A model generated the notes under the pieces. That model was not told where the DNA came from. It was given only the letters and a program-made list of their open reading frames with translations, and ran no database searches. A DNA stretch of 64,000 bases from Arthrobacter sp. Soc17.1.1.1 (GTDB lineage Bacteria; Actinomycetota; Actinomycetes; Actinomycetales; Micrococcaceae): assembly GCF_036867195.1 (NCBI RefSeq), contig NZ_JBAJII010000001.1:3224001-3288000 (forward strand), given 5' to 3'. The position numbers and the translations under genes were made by a program. Below are positions 43,610-52,848 of the stretch, piece after piece (within the stretch, counting starts at the first letter, position 1; each line of letters starts with the position of its first letter).

Positions 43610-45178
43610 CTAGCCGGAGTCCCGGCCGGCGGACGCGGCGGCCCGGGCGGGCGGCCGGGCGAGGGGCAGGTCCACGCGGAACTGCGTGCGGCCGGGTTCG
43701 CTGGACACGCTGATGGTGCCACCGTTGGCGTCGACGAGGGCCTGGACGATCGCGAGGCCGAGGCCGGTGCTGGTGGCGCTGCCGGCGCCGGCGGACCGGG
43801 CGGCGTCGCCCCGGCTGAAGCGCGTGAAGACGGTCTCGAGGAACGCAGGGTCGATGCCCGGCCCGGAGTCGGTCACGGTGATGCCGACCGTGCCGCCCCC
43901 GACGGCGAGGGCGGTGGCGACGGCGGTGCCCGGCGGCGTGTGCCTGTGGGCGTTGGAGAGCAGGTTGATGAGCACCTGCCGGATCTCGGCCTCCACGGCG
44001 TGCACCTCCACGGGTTCGTCGGGCAGGTCCAGGCTCCAGGAGTACCCGGAGGCCGCGACACGGGCGTCGCTCGTCGTCTCGACCACGAGCTCGGTGAGGT
44101 CGACGTCGGACGCCTCCCCGCGCTGGCCCTCGTCCAGGCGCGCGAGCAGCAGGAGGTCCTCGACGAGGGAGGACATGCGCCTGGACTCGCTGTCCACCCG
44201 CTCGAGTGCGGACCGGCCGGACGGGCTGACCGTCTCGCTCATCAGGACCAGTTCGGTGTACCCGCGGATCGAGGTCAGCGGCGTACGCAGTTCGTGGCTG
44301 GCGTCGGCCACGAACTGGCGCACCTTCTGCTCACTCGCGTGGCGCTCCCGGAGGGCGCTGCTGACGTGGTCGATCATCGCGTTGAGGGCCAGTCCCACGG
44401 TACCGACCTCCGTGCCGGGCCGAGCGACGGCCGGGGGGACGCGCACGGGGATCGCCACCTCTCCCGAAGAGAGCGGCAGCTGCGAGACGGAGGTGGCGAC
44501 GGCGGACAGCTCCTCGAGGGGGCGCAGCGAACGGCGGATGATCACCGTGCCGGCGAGTCCGGTGAGCACGATGCCTGCGAGGGAGAGACCGGCCACGGTG
44601 ATGTCGAGGGACACCAGCGTGCTGTCGCGTTCGGTCGTGGACAGCCCGGTGACCAGGACGGCGCCACCGCCTGCAGCACCGGCTTCGCCGTCATCGCCTG
44701 CAGCGCCGGCCGGCAGGGCTACCGCGTCCACGCGGTAGTGGCCCGTGCCGAGGGTCAGCTCCTGCGGGCCGGCGGCAGGGTCGAGGGCGGCCAGCAGGTC
44801 GAGGTCGGCCACGGTGAGGGGATCCGTGCTGCCGTCGTCCTGCACCAGCGCGGAGGTCCGCACCTCCCCGTCGTCGAACACCGCGTTCAGGGTCCCTGGC
44901 CGTTGCCCGGCCGCGTTCTGCGGATCGACGTCGCGCCGCGGCCGCTGGTCGTCCCCCGGAGGGCGCCCGCCAGGGAACCCGGCCCGATCCGCAGCGGGGG
45001 TGAGGGCGGCGTCGAGCTGTCCGGTGAGGTAGGCGCCCATCGCGAGGTGGCTGAGCACGCCGATCGCGACGCAGATCGCGGTGAGCAGGGCGAGCGTCGC
45101 GAGGATCAGCGTGGTGCGGAGATGGAGCGGCCTCCGGCCCGCCCCCGGGCCGCCCTGCCCGATGCCGGGAGCGGTCAC
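43610..45178 (-). CDS. Membrane sensor histidine kinase
   Basis: 522 aa. TM1 (about 22-50), an outside sensor domain of about 140 residues, TM2 (192-214), HAMP linker, HisKA with His295 (ADASHELRTPLTSIRGY), then HATPase with N box (NLLSNAHRHTP), G1 (TDSGPGID) and G2 (STGLGLAIV). Start GTG 45176-45178 overlaps the response regulator stop by 4 bases (GTGA), so the pair is coupled. The sensor ligand is unknown. Confidence 0.94.
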   Translation of the reverse strand: MTAPGIGQGGPGAGRRPLHLRTTLILATLALLTAICVAIGVLSHLAMGAYLTGQLDAALTPAADRAGFPGGRPPGDDQRPRRDVDPQNAAGQRPGTLNAVFDDGEVRTSALVQDDGSTDPLTVADLDLLAALDPAAGPQELTLGTGHYRVDAVALPAGAAGDDGEAGAAGGGAVLVTGLSTTERDSTLVSLDITVAGLSLAGIVLTGLAGTVIIRRSLRPLEELSAVATSVSQLPLSSGEVAIPVRVPPAVARPGTEVGTVGLALNAMIDHVSSALRERHASEQKVRQFVADASHELRTPLTSIRGYTELVLMSETVSPSGRSALERVDSESRRMSSLVEDLLLLARLDEGQRGEASDVDLTELVVETTSDARVAASGYSWSLDLPDEPVEVHAVEAEIRQVLINLLSNAHRHTPPGTAVATALAVGGGTVGITVTDSGPGIDPAFLETVFTRFSRGDAARSAGAGSATSTGLGLAIVQALVDANGGTISVSSEPGRTQFRVDLPLARPPARAAASAGRDSG

Positions 45179-45921
45179 GGAGCCGCGGGCTTGAGGACGT
45201 ACCCGGCGCCGCGCACGGTGTGGATCATGGGGGTCCGCCCGGCGTCGATCTTCTTGCGCAGGTAGGAGATGTACAGCTCCACGATGTTCGCCTGGCCGCC
45301 GAAGTCGTAGTGCCACACGTTGTCCAGGATCTGCGACTTGCTGACCACGCGCCGCGGGTTCTCCATGAGGTAGCGCAGCAGGTCCCACTGGGTGGAGGTC
45401 AGGGTGATGTCGTCGCCGCCGCGGGTGACCTCGCGGGTGTCGACGTTCATGAGGAGGTCACCGACCACCAGTTCGGCGGAGTCCGACGCCGCCACCCCCG
45501 AGCGCTGGACGAGGCGGTGGAGCCGCAGCAGAAGCTCCTCCATGCTGAAGGGCTTGGTGACGTAGTCGTCGCCGCCGGCCGACAGCCCGGAGATGCGGTC
45601 CTGGACGGCGTCCTTGGCCGTGAGGAACAGCGCCGGGACGTTCGGTGCGAACGTACGGATCTTCGTGAGCGCCTCGATGCCGTCGACTCCGGGCATCATG
45701 ACGTCGAGGACCAGCACGTCGGGGCGGAAGTCCCGCGCCGCGGACACCGCGGTGAGTCCGTCGTTCGCCGTCGTCACGCTCCAACCGGCCATGCGCAGGC
45801 CCATGCTCACGAGCTCCGCGAGGCTCGTCTCGTCGTCGACGACGAGCGCCCGGATGGGGCTGCCGTCCGGGTGCGCGAGGCGCGGCAGGTTGTCGGTCAT
45901 CGAGTGGGAGGCGTCGGCCAT
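45175..45921 (-). CDS. OmpR-family response regulator (partner of the adjacent kinase)
   Basis: 248 aa. Receiver with Asp73 (VLDVMMPG) and conserved Lys (TKPFS), and a C-terminal winged helix (TSTQWDLLRYLMENPRRVVS, LYISYLRKKID, TVRGAGYVLK). Typical of TcrA/PrrA-type actinobacterial regulators encoded with their kinase. ATG 45919-45921 is followed by a second Met at residue 8, which is an alternative start. Confidence 0.95.
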   Translation of the reverse strand: MADASHSMTDNLPRLAHPDGSPIRALVVDDETSLAELVSMGLRMAGWSVTTANDGLTAVSAARDFRPDVLVLDVMMPGVDGIEALTKIRTFAPNVPALFLTAKDAVQDRISGLSAGGDDYVTKPFSMEELLLRLHRLVQRSGVAASDSAELVVGDLLMNVDTREVTRGGDDITLTSTQWDLLRYLMENPRRVVSKSQILDNVWHYDFGGQANIVELYISYLRKKIDAGRTPMIHTVRGAGYVLKPAAP

Positions 45922-46050
45922 CGTGTCTACCTGGGTTCTTCCTGGGTCGTTCCGGGGTTCATCCCGGGGTCGTTCCGGCGACCGGCGCGCGCCGGACAGG
46001 GCGGGCGTTGCGGTCCAGTATCCCCCGGCAGCCGTGGGCCCGGTCCGAGA

Positions 46051-46104
46051 TCCGGTGTCGGGGATCGGTGTCGGGGATCCGGTGTCGGGGATCCGGGGTC
46101 GGGA
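46051..46104. repeat. Four degenerate 13-14-bp tandem repeats
   Basis: Units like TCCGGTGTCGGGGA at 46051, 46065, 46078 and 46092, ending next to the stop of the small secreted protein gene. Each contains the same GTCGGGGAT core, so slippage copies rather than binding sites are the simplest reading. A phase-variable terminator role is only speculation. Confidence 0.8.
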
Positions 46105-46353
46105 TCAGGTCCGCAGCGGCGCCGCCGCGCCCTGGTCGAGCGAGCCGCCCGTGTCCTGTCGGCGGACCACCGCCTGCTCGGCGGCGACGGTGGCGCCCAC
46201 GACGACGGCGTCCGCTGCAGCGGTGGCGGTGTCGGCGCCCGCCGGCGCGAAGGCGGTGGTGCCGAGGACCGCGGCCAGCACCATGGCCCCGAGGGCGGCC
46301 CGGAGGCCCCTGCGTCCCGGGGTGGGTTCGGGGGTCGGTCGGTAGCTGATCAT
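46105..46353 (-). CDS. Small secreted protein, unknown function
   Basis: 82 aa with a Sec signal peptide (RRGLRAALGAMVLAAVLGTT, cleavage near APAGA-D at about residue 41). The mature part is about 40 residues, rich in Ala, Val and Gln. GGAGG lies 5 nt before ATG 46351-46353. Standing between the two-component pair and the MMPL gene on the same strand, it could be linked to either. No family recognised. Confidence 0.7.
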   Translation of the reverse strand: MISYRPTPEPTPGRRGLRAALGAMVLAAVLGTTAFAPAGADTATAAADAVVVGATVAAEQAVVRRQDTGGSLDQGAAAPLRT

Positions 46354-46466
46354 GGTGTCCTCCAGGCGGGTGGGTCGTCGTACCTCCACCGTGCCGCCCG
46401 GAGTTCGACGGGGCCTTTCCGGAAGCTGTGCGGCCGCTGTGCAGGGAACTCCCAGCCCGCGCACCG

Positions 46467-48620
46467 TCACCGCGGGGACGGCACCTTCCCGAGCGCCGAC
46501 GGCCACCAGATCCTCGGGCCGATGTCGTAGGCGAGCGCCGGGATGAGCAGCGAGCGCACCAGGATCGTGTCCAGCAGCACGCCGAACGCCACGATGAACG
46601 CGATCTGCGCGAGGAACAGGATCGGGATCACACCCAGCGCGGCGAAGGTCGCCGCCAGCACCACGCCGGCCGAGGTGATCACGCCGCCGGTCACGCCGAG
46701 CCCGCGGAGGATGCCGGGGCGCGTGCCGATGCGGAGGGACTCCTCCCGGACCCGGGTCATGAGGAAGATGTTGTAGTCCACCCCCAGGGCCACGAGGAAC
46801 ACGAAACCGAACAGCGGTACCGACGCGTCCGCGCCCTCGAACCCGAAGACGTTGTTGAACACGAGCGCCGAGACGCCGAGGGCCGTCGCGTAGGAGAGCG
46901 CCACGCTGGCCACGAGGAGCACGGGCGCGAGCACCGAGCGGAGCAGGACGATCAGGACCACGAGGATGACGGCCAGGACGATCGGGATGATCTTCACCAG
47001 GTCCGCGAGCGCGGTGTCGTTCGTGTCGATCGCCACCGCCGTGACCCCGCCGACCAGCGCGTCTCCTCCGCCGGCGTCGTCGAGCGCCGTGCGCAGCTCA
47101 CGCACCACGTCCTCCGCCCGCTCCGAGTCGGCCTGGTAGCCGAGCGTGCCGCTGATCAGGATCCGCCCGTCCTCGACGACGGCGGCGCCGCCCGGGTCCG
47201 TGGTCAGCGTGGCGTCGGAGATGCCCTCCTGCGCCGTGACGACGTCGAGCGCCGCCTGCTGGTCCGCCTCGGGCGCGACGACGTAGACGGGACTTCCGGA
47301 GCCCGCGTCGAAGTGGCGGCCGAGCGCCTCCTGGCCGTCGACGGCGTTGGAGGGCGTCAGGATCACCGCGGACTGGGGGACGCCGTTCGCCTGCAGCTGG
47401 GTCAGCCCGAGCGCTCCGGCAGCCAGGACGAGCAGGGACACCATCCACAGCACCCGCGGGCGGCGGGCCACGAGCAGCGACACCCGACGCCAGAGGCCCC
47501 TGAGCCCTTCGAGTCCTGTCTCCGGCCCGGCGTCGGTCCGTGCCGCGTGCCTGCCGTGGTGCGGCGCGACGACGGCGGTCGCCCCCGGATCGAAGCGCGG
47601 CACCAGGGGCCAGAAGGCCGCCCTACCCAGCAGGAGCAGGAGCGCGGGGAGGAGCGTGAGCGCTGCAGCGAGCGAGAAGGCGATGCCGATGGCGGCGATG
47701 GGCCCGAGGCTCCGGTTCGAGTTGAGATCCGAGAAGAGCAGGCACAGCAGGCCGAGGATCACGGTGGCGCCGGAGGCGAGGATCGGCTCGAAGGAACCGC
47801 GGAAGGCCACGCGCATGGCCTCCCACGTCGTCCTGTTGCCGACGAGTGCCTCCCGGAACCGGGCGACGAGCAGCAGCGCGTAGTCCGTGGCAGCGCCGAT
47901 CACGAGGATCGAGAGGATGCCCTGGCTCTGGCCGCTGAGCTGGATCAGATCGAGCTTCGCGAGACCGAAGATCAGCAGGATCGACGTCGCGAGGGCGAAC
48001 ACCGAGGTCAGCAGGACGAGGAACGGCAGCACGATGGACCGGTACACGGCCAGGAGGATGACGAACACGGCACCGAGCGCGACGGCGAGGAGGATGCCGT
48101 CGATCCCGCCGAAGGCCTCCACGAGGTCGTTGGTGAGCCCGGCGGGACCGGTCACGTAGCCGGTGACGCCGTCGGGCAGGTCGTCGACGAGGATGGTGCG
48201 CAGTTCGCCCACCGCCTCGGCGAGTTCGGCGTCGGAGGAGACGAACGCGACGTACTGGACGGCGAGGCCGTCCTCGGACGGGATGGGCCCCACGACCGGC
48301 GGAGCACCCTCGGCCGCCGGCTCGAGCCCCTCGACCTCCCCGAGCGTGGCGGCGAGATCCTCGTAGGGTCCGAGGTCCCGCGGATCGATCGCGGTCTCCG
48401 ACTCGGCCACGATGATCGCCGGGACGGCATCGGAATCACTGAAGCGCTGCTGCAGCTCGCCCGCCTCCGTGGACTCGGCACCGGCGGGCAGGAAGGACGC
48501 CTGGTCGTTGCTCGAGACCTCCTCGAGCCGCCCGAAGGTCGGACCACCGACCGCCGCCCCGATCAGCCAGATCAGCACCACGACCGCGGGCAGCAGCACC
48601 CTCAACCATCTGTTCTTCAT
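46467..48620 (-). CDS. MMPL/RND family transporter
   Basis: 717-aa membrane protein with MMPL layout: one N-terminal helix, a large outer domain (about 30-170), five helices, then a second single helix, outer domain (about 400-540) and five helices. Landmark segments: ILVIGAATDYALLLVARFRE and GFVFLVALGVDYNIFLMTRV (the RND proton-relay Asp-Tyr pairs). It exports lipids, siderophores or hydrophobic drugs in Actinobacteria; cargo here unknown. AGGGAA lies 4 nt before ATG 48618-48620. Divergent from a MarR gene with an operator between. Confidence 0.94.
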   Translation of the reverse strand: MKNRWLRVLLPAVVVLIWLIGAAVGGPTFGRLEEVSSNDQASFLPAGAESTEAGELQQRFSDSDAVPAIIVAESETAIDPRDLGPYEDLAATLGEVEGLEPAAEGAPPVVGPIPSEDGLAVQYVAFVSSDAELAEAVGELRTILVDDLPDGVTGYVTGPAGLTNDLVEAFGGIDGILLAVALGAVFVILLAVYRSIVLPFLVLLTSVFALATSILLIFGLAKLDLIQLSGQSQGILSILVIGAATDYALLLVARFREALVGNRTTWEAMRVAFRGSFEPILASGATVILGLLCLLFSDLNSNRSLGPIAAIGIAFSLAAALTLLPALLLLLGRAAFWPLVPRFDPGATAVVAPHHGRHAARTDAGPETGLEGLRGLWRRVSLLVARRPRVLWMVSLLVLAAGALGLTQLQANGVPQSAVILTPSNAVDGQEALGRHFDAGSGSPVYVVAPEADQQAALDVVTAQEGISDATLTTDPGGAAVVEDGRILISGTLGYQADSERAEDVVRELRTALDDAGGGDALVGGVTAVAIDTNDTALADLVKIIPIVLAVILVVLIVLLRSVLAPVLLVASVALSYATALGVSALVFNNVFGFEGADASVPLFGFVFLVALGVDYNIFLMTRVREESLRIGTRPGILRGLGVTGGVITSAGVVLAATFAALGVIPILFLAQIAFIVAFGVLLDTILVRSLLIPALAYDIGPRIWWPSALGKVPSPR

Positions 48621-48661
48621 GGAGTTCCCTACCCACTCGACGTTATCTCTGCAATAAAGTA

Positions 48662-48678
48662 TATCTATGATGGAGATA
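48662..48678. promoter_or_regulatory. Probable MarR operator
   Basis: TATCT-N7-AGATA, in an AT-rich divergent promoter region; a wider repeat TTATCTC...GAGATAA (48643-48679) encloses it. Placed between the MMPL and MarR starts, so the regulator probably controls both. Confidence 0.7.
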
Positions 48679-48720
48679 ATGTGAACCGGCCTAAACTGAG
48701 GGGAAAGAAGGCGAGGATCC

Positions 48721-49182
48721 ATGGCCGCGAGGGAAGAACTCATGGCACTGCTGCGGCAGTTCACGGTCGAGACCGACCGCTACGTCGACGTCGCGAGCGA
48801 GCGGGACAGCCTCTACCGCACCGACCTCCATGCCCTGAGCATCATGATGGGCGCTGCCCGCGCCGGACTCACGGTGACCCCCGGATTCCTGCGGGAGGAG
48901 CTCAACCTGAGCTCGCCGGCCACCACGGCCCTGGTGGACCGCCTGGATTCGGCAGGCCATGTGACCCGGCGGCGCAGCGACGTCGACCGGCGCCAGGTGC
49001 ACCTCGAGATGACGGAGAAGGCACGCTCCACGGGGGCGATGCTGTTCGCTCCCCTCGCCCGCCACATCGACGCCGTCTTCGACAGGTACTCCGAGGAGCA
49101 GCTGGAACTCCTGCGCGACATGCTCCAGGACGTCACCGATGCCACGGTCGCCGCACGTGACGTGGCACTGGACGGCGGCTGA
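48721..49182 (+). CDS. MarR-family transcriptional regulator
   Basis: 153 aa. MarR winged helix: LHALSIMMGAARAGLTVTPG, FLREELNLSSPATTALVDRL, wing DVDRRQVHLEMTEK, with helices at both ends for dimerisation. GAGGATCC before ATG 48721. Divergent from the MMPL exporter, a common MarR efflux arrangement; ligand unknown. Confidence 0.93.
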   Translation: MAAREELMALLRQFTVETDRYVDVASERDSLYRTDLHALSIMMGAARAGLTVTPGFLREELNLSSPATTALVDRLDSAGHVTRRRSDVDRRQVHLEMTEKARSTGAMLFAPLARHIDAVFDRYSEEQLELLRDMLQDVTDATVAARDVALDGG

Positions 49183-49223
49183 AATGCTGACCGAGTGCCC
49201 TCCCGCCGGTTAGCCTTCGGAGC

Positions 49224-50021
49224 ATGAACGACGAGGTCTACTCCCACGGACACCATCCGAGCGTCACGACGGCGCACGCAGCGCGGACCGTCGCGTCGTC
49301 GGCCGCCTACCTCGAGCCCTTCCTCGAAGCCGGCCTCGACGTCCTGGACGTCGGCTGCGGACCCGGCAGCATCACGGCAGGGTTCGCCGATCTGGTGGCG
49401 CCGGGCTCGGTGACGGGCATCGACAGCTCGGCGGACGTCGTCGCGCAGGCCGCGGAGGCGCACGCCGATCTCGCGAACGTCGAGTTCCGCGAGGGCAACG
49501 TGTACGACCTCGACGCCGCCGACGAGTCCTTCGACGTGGTCCACGCACACCAGCTCCTGCAGCATCTGGCCGACCCCGTGGCGGCCCTCCGCGAGATGCG
49601 CCGCGTCGTCCGGCCCGGCGGGATCGTGGCGGCCCGCGAGGCCGACTTCGGCGCGATGACCTGGTTCCCGGTGGTCGACGAACTCGACGAGTGGCGGGAG
49701 CTCTACCGCACCCTGGCCCGCGGCAACGGCGGAGAGCCCGACGCGGGACGCCGTCTCCCCGGCTGGGCGGCCGAAGCGGGGTTCGCCGACGTCGAGGTGT
49801 CGTCGTCGAACTGGATCTACGTCACCGCCGAGGAGCGCCGCGTCCACGCGGAGTCCTGGGCGCAGCGGGTGCTGCATTCGGCCTTCGCCGGCCAGACCAT
49901 CGAGCGCGGCCTGGCCGATCAGCGCACCCTCGAGCGTCTGGCGGAGGGCTGGCGCAGATGGTCGCGGCTGGGCGACGGCGTGTTCCTGATGCCGAGCGTG
50001 GAGATCCTCGCGCGGGGCTGA
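49224..50021 (+). CDS. Class I SAM-dependent methyltransferase
   Basis: 265 aa. Rossmann methyltransferase with motif I VLDVGCGPGSITAGFA, acidic motif II (GIDSS), and the QLLQHLADPVAALREMRRVV block of UbiE-like enzymes. Substrate unknown. TAGCCT is 7 nt before ATG 49224 (leaderless). Confidence 0.92.
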   Translation: MNDEVYSHGHHPSVTTAHAARTVASSAAYLEPFLEAGLDVLDVGCGPGSITAGFADLVAPGSVTGIDSSADVVAQAAEAHADLANVEFREGNVYDLDAADESFDVVHAHQLLQHLADPVAALREMRRVVRPGGIVAAREADFGAMTWFPVVDELDEWRELYRTLARGNGGEPDAGRRLPGWAAEAGFADVEVSSSNWIYVTAEERRVHAESWAQRVLHSAFAGQTIERGLADQRTLERLAEGWRRWSRLGDGVFLMPSVEILARG

Positions 50022-50117
50022 CGGCGCGGCACATGTGATGGGGAGCCCTCCCCATCGCCGATCCCCGCCGTCCCGGTAGGCTGACGACCAGGTCTCAACC
50101 GCACGGGGGAACAGCTC

Positions 50118-51170
50118 ATGACGAACGGTACGATCGGCGCGGATCTCGCCGCGCTCAGGGAACTCTCCGCGAGCTTCGGCCAGGCCCAGCAGCAGCTGTC
50201 CGGCATCTCGCTCATGATCTCCTCGCGGGTCAATGCGCCCGGCTACTGGAACGGCTCCGACGCGGACCGCTTCCGGGCCGCCTGGAACGCGGACCACCGC
50301 ATGCGCATCCTCGCTGCGGAATCCTTCCTCACCGAGGGCGCCACCACCCTGCGTGCGAACGCCGACGAGCAGGAGGGAGCGAGTGACCAGGGGGCCGGCT
50401 CCATCCCGGCCGGGAACGGCGGAGGTACCGGGAACGGCGGAGGTACCGGGAACGGCGGAGGCGCCGGGAACGGCGGAGGCGCCGGGAACGGCGGGAGCGA
50501 TCCGGAGCAGTCCCTGCTCGAGCGGCTCCTCGGAGGGCTCGGCGACCTCGGCAGCGACGCCTACGACCTCTACGGCGACCTCGACTCCCTGCGCGGGGCC
50601 ACCGAGCTGCCCATCGCCGCCCTGAGCCTGGCGCGGACACTGCAGCTGTCCGGAGAGTTCGCGACCCTCGACGACGCGCTTCGCGCTGCGTCCCAGGGAC
50701 GCACCTTCGCGCGGCTCGCGGAGGTGCTGGGTGGCGGGTCCTGGGGCCCGGAACTGCAGGCTCTCAGCAACGCGATCCCCGAGGGCGGGATCAGCCGCAC
50801 CATCGGGAGCCTGGCGGAACCCCTGGGTTCCGTCGGGAAGGCCCTCGGCCCGATCGGCGTGGCACTCGGCGCGCTGACGACGTACCAGGACATCCAGAAC
50901 GGCGACTACGGCCGGGCCGGCCTCCACGGTGCCACGACCGTCCTCGGCGCCGTGGCGCTCATGCCCATCCCCCCGGTGAACCTCGCCTGCGGTGTGGCAG
51001 CAGGCGCCCTCGCCCTGGGGGAACTCGCCTACGACCACATCCCGATCGTCCACGACGCCTTCAACGCCGTGGGCTCGACGGTCGCCGACGGCGCGGAAGC
51101 CCTCGGCGACGGCATCGAGAACCTCGGCGAAGGCATCGCCGACGTCGCCGAAGACGTCTGGCCGTTCTGA
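50118..51170 (+). CDS. WXG100-like secreted/effector protein with Gly-rich linker
   Basis: 350 aa. Residues 1-95 look like a WXG100 helical hairpin with a Trp-Asn-Gly turn (GYWNGSDADRF). A tract of GNGGGT/A repeats (about 99-125) joins it to a C-terminal region (150-350) rich in Ala, Gly and hydrophobic residues, ending GEGIADVAEDVWPF. This layout resembles WXG100/LXG proteins exported by type VII secretion, with the C-terminus as effector or membrane domain. No secretion ATPase or toxin motif is visible in the window. ATG 50118; two small genes follow closely. Confidence 0.6.
   Translation: MTNGTIGADLAALRELSASFGQAQQQLSGISLMISSRVNAPGYWNGSDADRFRAAWNADHRMRILAAESFLTEGATTLRANADEQEGASDQGAGSIPAGNGGGTGNGGGTGNGGGAGNGGGAGNGGSDPEQSLLERLLGGLGDLGSDAYDLYGDLDSLRGATELPIAALSLARTLQLSGEFATLDDALRAASQGRTFARLAEVLGGGSWGPELQALSNAIPEGGISRTIGSLAEPLGSVGKALGPIGVALGALTTYQDIQNGDYGRAGLHGATTVLGAVALMPIPPVNLACGVAAGALALGELAYDHIPIVHDAFNAVGSTVADGAEALGDGIENLGEGIADVAEDVWPF
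50412..50493. repeat. 18-bp tandem repeats encoding the Gly-rich linker
   Basis: About 4.5 copies of GGGAACGGCGGAGGTACC or the GGCGCC variant, coding GNGGGT/GNGGGA. In-frame length change here would alter linker length only. Confidence 0.85.
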
Positions 51171-51210
51171 CGATGACCGACAGACCCACCGCACTACGCA
51201 AGGAGTTCCA

Positions 51211-51879
51211 ATGGCACCGGTAGTCTCCACCCCGGACCCCGTCCTCCACGGATCGGCGCTGCCGGTCCTCGGATTCGGCGTGGCGGAAGTGGCCTTCCTG
51301 CTCTCCCTCGCCGAGGGCGAGCAGTCCGCACGATCGAGGGACGCCCTGGCGATCGGGGCCGAGCTCTCGACAGCGGTGCTGACGGCGGCGGGGGCCTCGT
51401 CGCTCCTCGCCCGTGGCCTCGTCCGTGTCGAGGACGGGAGGATCAGCCCGCTCGCCGGCGCCGAGTACCTCGCGTACGTCCTGGCGGCGGCGGAACGCTG
51501 GACGCGTATCGGCCTGTTCAACGAGGACGCCTTCGAGTTCGCCATCTACGTGCAGGCCCGCGAGGCGTCCGTCCTCCTGCAACCTGCCGCGCTCAGCACC
51601 TGGTTCGCCGTCATCAGGGAACCCGGCGCGACGGATGCCGACCTGCTGCTCGACGTCGTCCGCACGAATGTCGCCGCGCACCCCTCGAGTGCCGTCTACC
51701 TGGGCACGTCGACCCTCGACGGAACCGCCGATTTCTTCGTCAGGGCCGCCGGGGACGACCTCTGGGACACCGCGGACGTCCCGGAACCGGGGATGCAGGA
51801 CCGCGACCCGCTGGTACCGACCGCGCGCCTGGTGGAGAAGCTGGCGGCCCTGACCGCCCTCCCGGTCGTGCAGCGATGA
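51211..51879 (+). CDS. Hypothetical protein of the WXG100-like locus
   Basis: 222 aa, alpha/beta, no signal peptide, no membrane helix. No family recognised with confidence. A partly EspG-like helical region is visible (VLGFGVAEVAFLLSLAEGEQ), but the match is weak. AAGGAG is 6 nt before ATG 51211. It lies 40 bp after the WXG100-like gene and overlaps the next gene (ATGA), so it acts in the same unit; a chaperone or immunity role is inference. Confidence 0.6.
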   Translation: MAPVVSTPDPVLHGSALPVLGFGVAEVAFLLSLAEGEQSARSRDALAIGAELSTAVLTAAGASSLLARGLVRVEDGRISPLAGAEYLAYVLAAAERWTRIGLFNEDAFEFAIYVQAREASVLLQPAALSTWFAVIREPGATDADLLLDVVRTNVAAHPSSAVYLGTSTLDGTADFFVRAAGDDLWDTADVPEPGMQDRDPLVPTARLVEKLAALTALPVVQR

Positions 51880-52262
51880 GCGCCCCCCTGTGGCGCCCTC
51901 AGCAGTGGGACGCCCATGTGCCGCCGGATCTGAAGGAGCCCTTCCCCTCCGCGCACCCGAACAGCCGGCAGGGCATCCACCCGTTCAGCAATCCCCGCAA
52001 CACCGCGCTGTTCGGGGTCGCGCTGGCGCTCATGGGCGTCGTGATCGCGGCGGGTGCCGTCTCGCGCTTCGCCGACACCGGGGAGGCAGGTGCCCTCGTG
52101 GTGGGCTCGATGATGCTCCTCGGCCTGGGCGCGGTCGGCGCCTTCGGGATCCACGTCGGCCTGGCGCGCCTGCGCTGGATCCGGCGTTTCAGGGAGGCGT
52201 ACGGCTTCTCCCCCTTCGACCGGCAGCCCGGCGAGATCGATCTGCACCGGCTGGGACGGTGA
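51876..52262 (+). CDS. Small membrane protein of the WXG100-like locus
   Basis: 128 aa with two membrane helices (about 45-65 and 75-97) and soluble ends. Start overlaps the previous stop by 4 bases (ATGA). No known family. Third gene of the locus, probably the membrane component or immunity partner. Confidence 0.65.
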   Translation: MSAPLWRPQQWDAHVPPDLKEPFPSAHPNSRQGIHPFSNPRNTALFGVALALMGVVIAAGAVSRFADTGEAGALVVGSMMLLGLGAVGAFGIHVGLARLRWIRRFREAYGFSPFDRQPGEIDLHRLGR

Positions 52263-52315
52263 GCCCGGAGGACGCCAGGACGATCCGGGACGTGCACCGC
52301 AGCTAGGCTGGCGTG

Positions 52316-52825
52316 ATGTACCGCATCGTCACCGTCTGCACCGGGAACATCTGCCGCTCCCCCATGGCCGAACTCATGCTGACGCACGCGTTCGGCCGGG
52401 CAGGGCTGGGGGACGACGTCGTCGTCGACTCGGCGGGCACCACCGACTGGGAGGCAGGCAGGCCGATCGACGAGCGTGCCGCGGCGAAGCTGACCGAGCT
52501 CGGCATCGAGAGCCACCTGCACCGGGCCCGGATGTTCGAGCCGGGCTGGTACCGCGACCGCGACCTCATCCTCGCCCTCGACCTGGACCACTACCGCGAG
52601 CTGCGCCGGGACGCGCCCGACGACGACGCCCGCGACAGGATCCACCTCCTGCGTGAATTCGACCCGTCGACCACGGACACGGCCCTCGAGGACCTCGGCA
52701 TCTACGACCCCTGGTACGGCGACGCGAGCGACTTCGAGGCCACCTGGAAGATGGTCGACGGTGCGGTGGACGGCGTCGTGCGGTTCGTACGCCACGAGCT
52801 CGATGCCGACCGTTCGGACGACTGA
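52316..52825 (+). CDS. Low-molecular-weight protein-tyrosine phosphatase
   Basis: 169 aa with the P-loop CTGNICRS (Cys8, Arg14) at its start and the catalytic Asp loop IYDPWYGD. Dephosphorylates tyrosine kinase substrates or arginine phosphate; target unknown. Of ATG 52316 and GTG 52313 the ATG is used; TAGGCT ends 6 nt before it (leaderless). Confidence 0.95.
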   Translation: MYRIVTVCTGNICRSPMAELMLTHAFGRAGLGDDVVVDSAGTTDWEAGRPIDERAAAKLTELGIESHLHRARMFEPGWYRDRDLILALDLDHYRELRRDAPDDDARDRIHLLREFDPSTTDTALEDLGIYDPWYGDASDFEATWKMVDGAVDGVVRFVRHELDADRSDD

Positions 52826-52848
52826 CGCGCGGCGCATACCATGAACGG

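Noticed and set aside
50412..50493. Gly-rich repeat considered as a CRISPR or mobile signature
   Set aside because: It is in frame and codes for a protein linker, with no spacers or terminal repeats.
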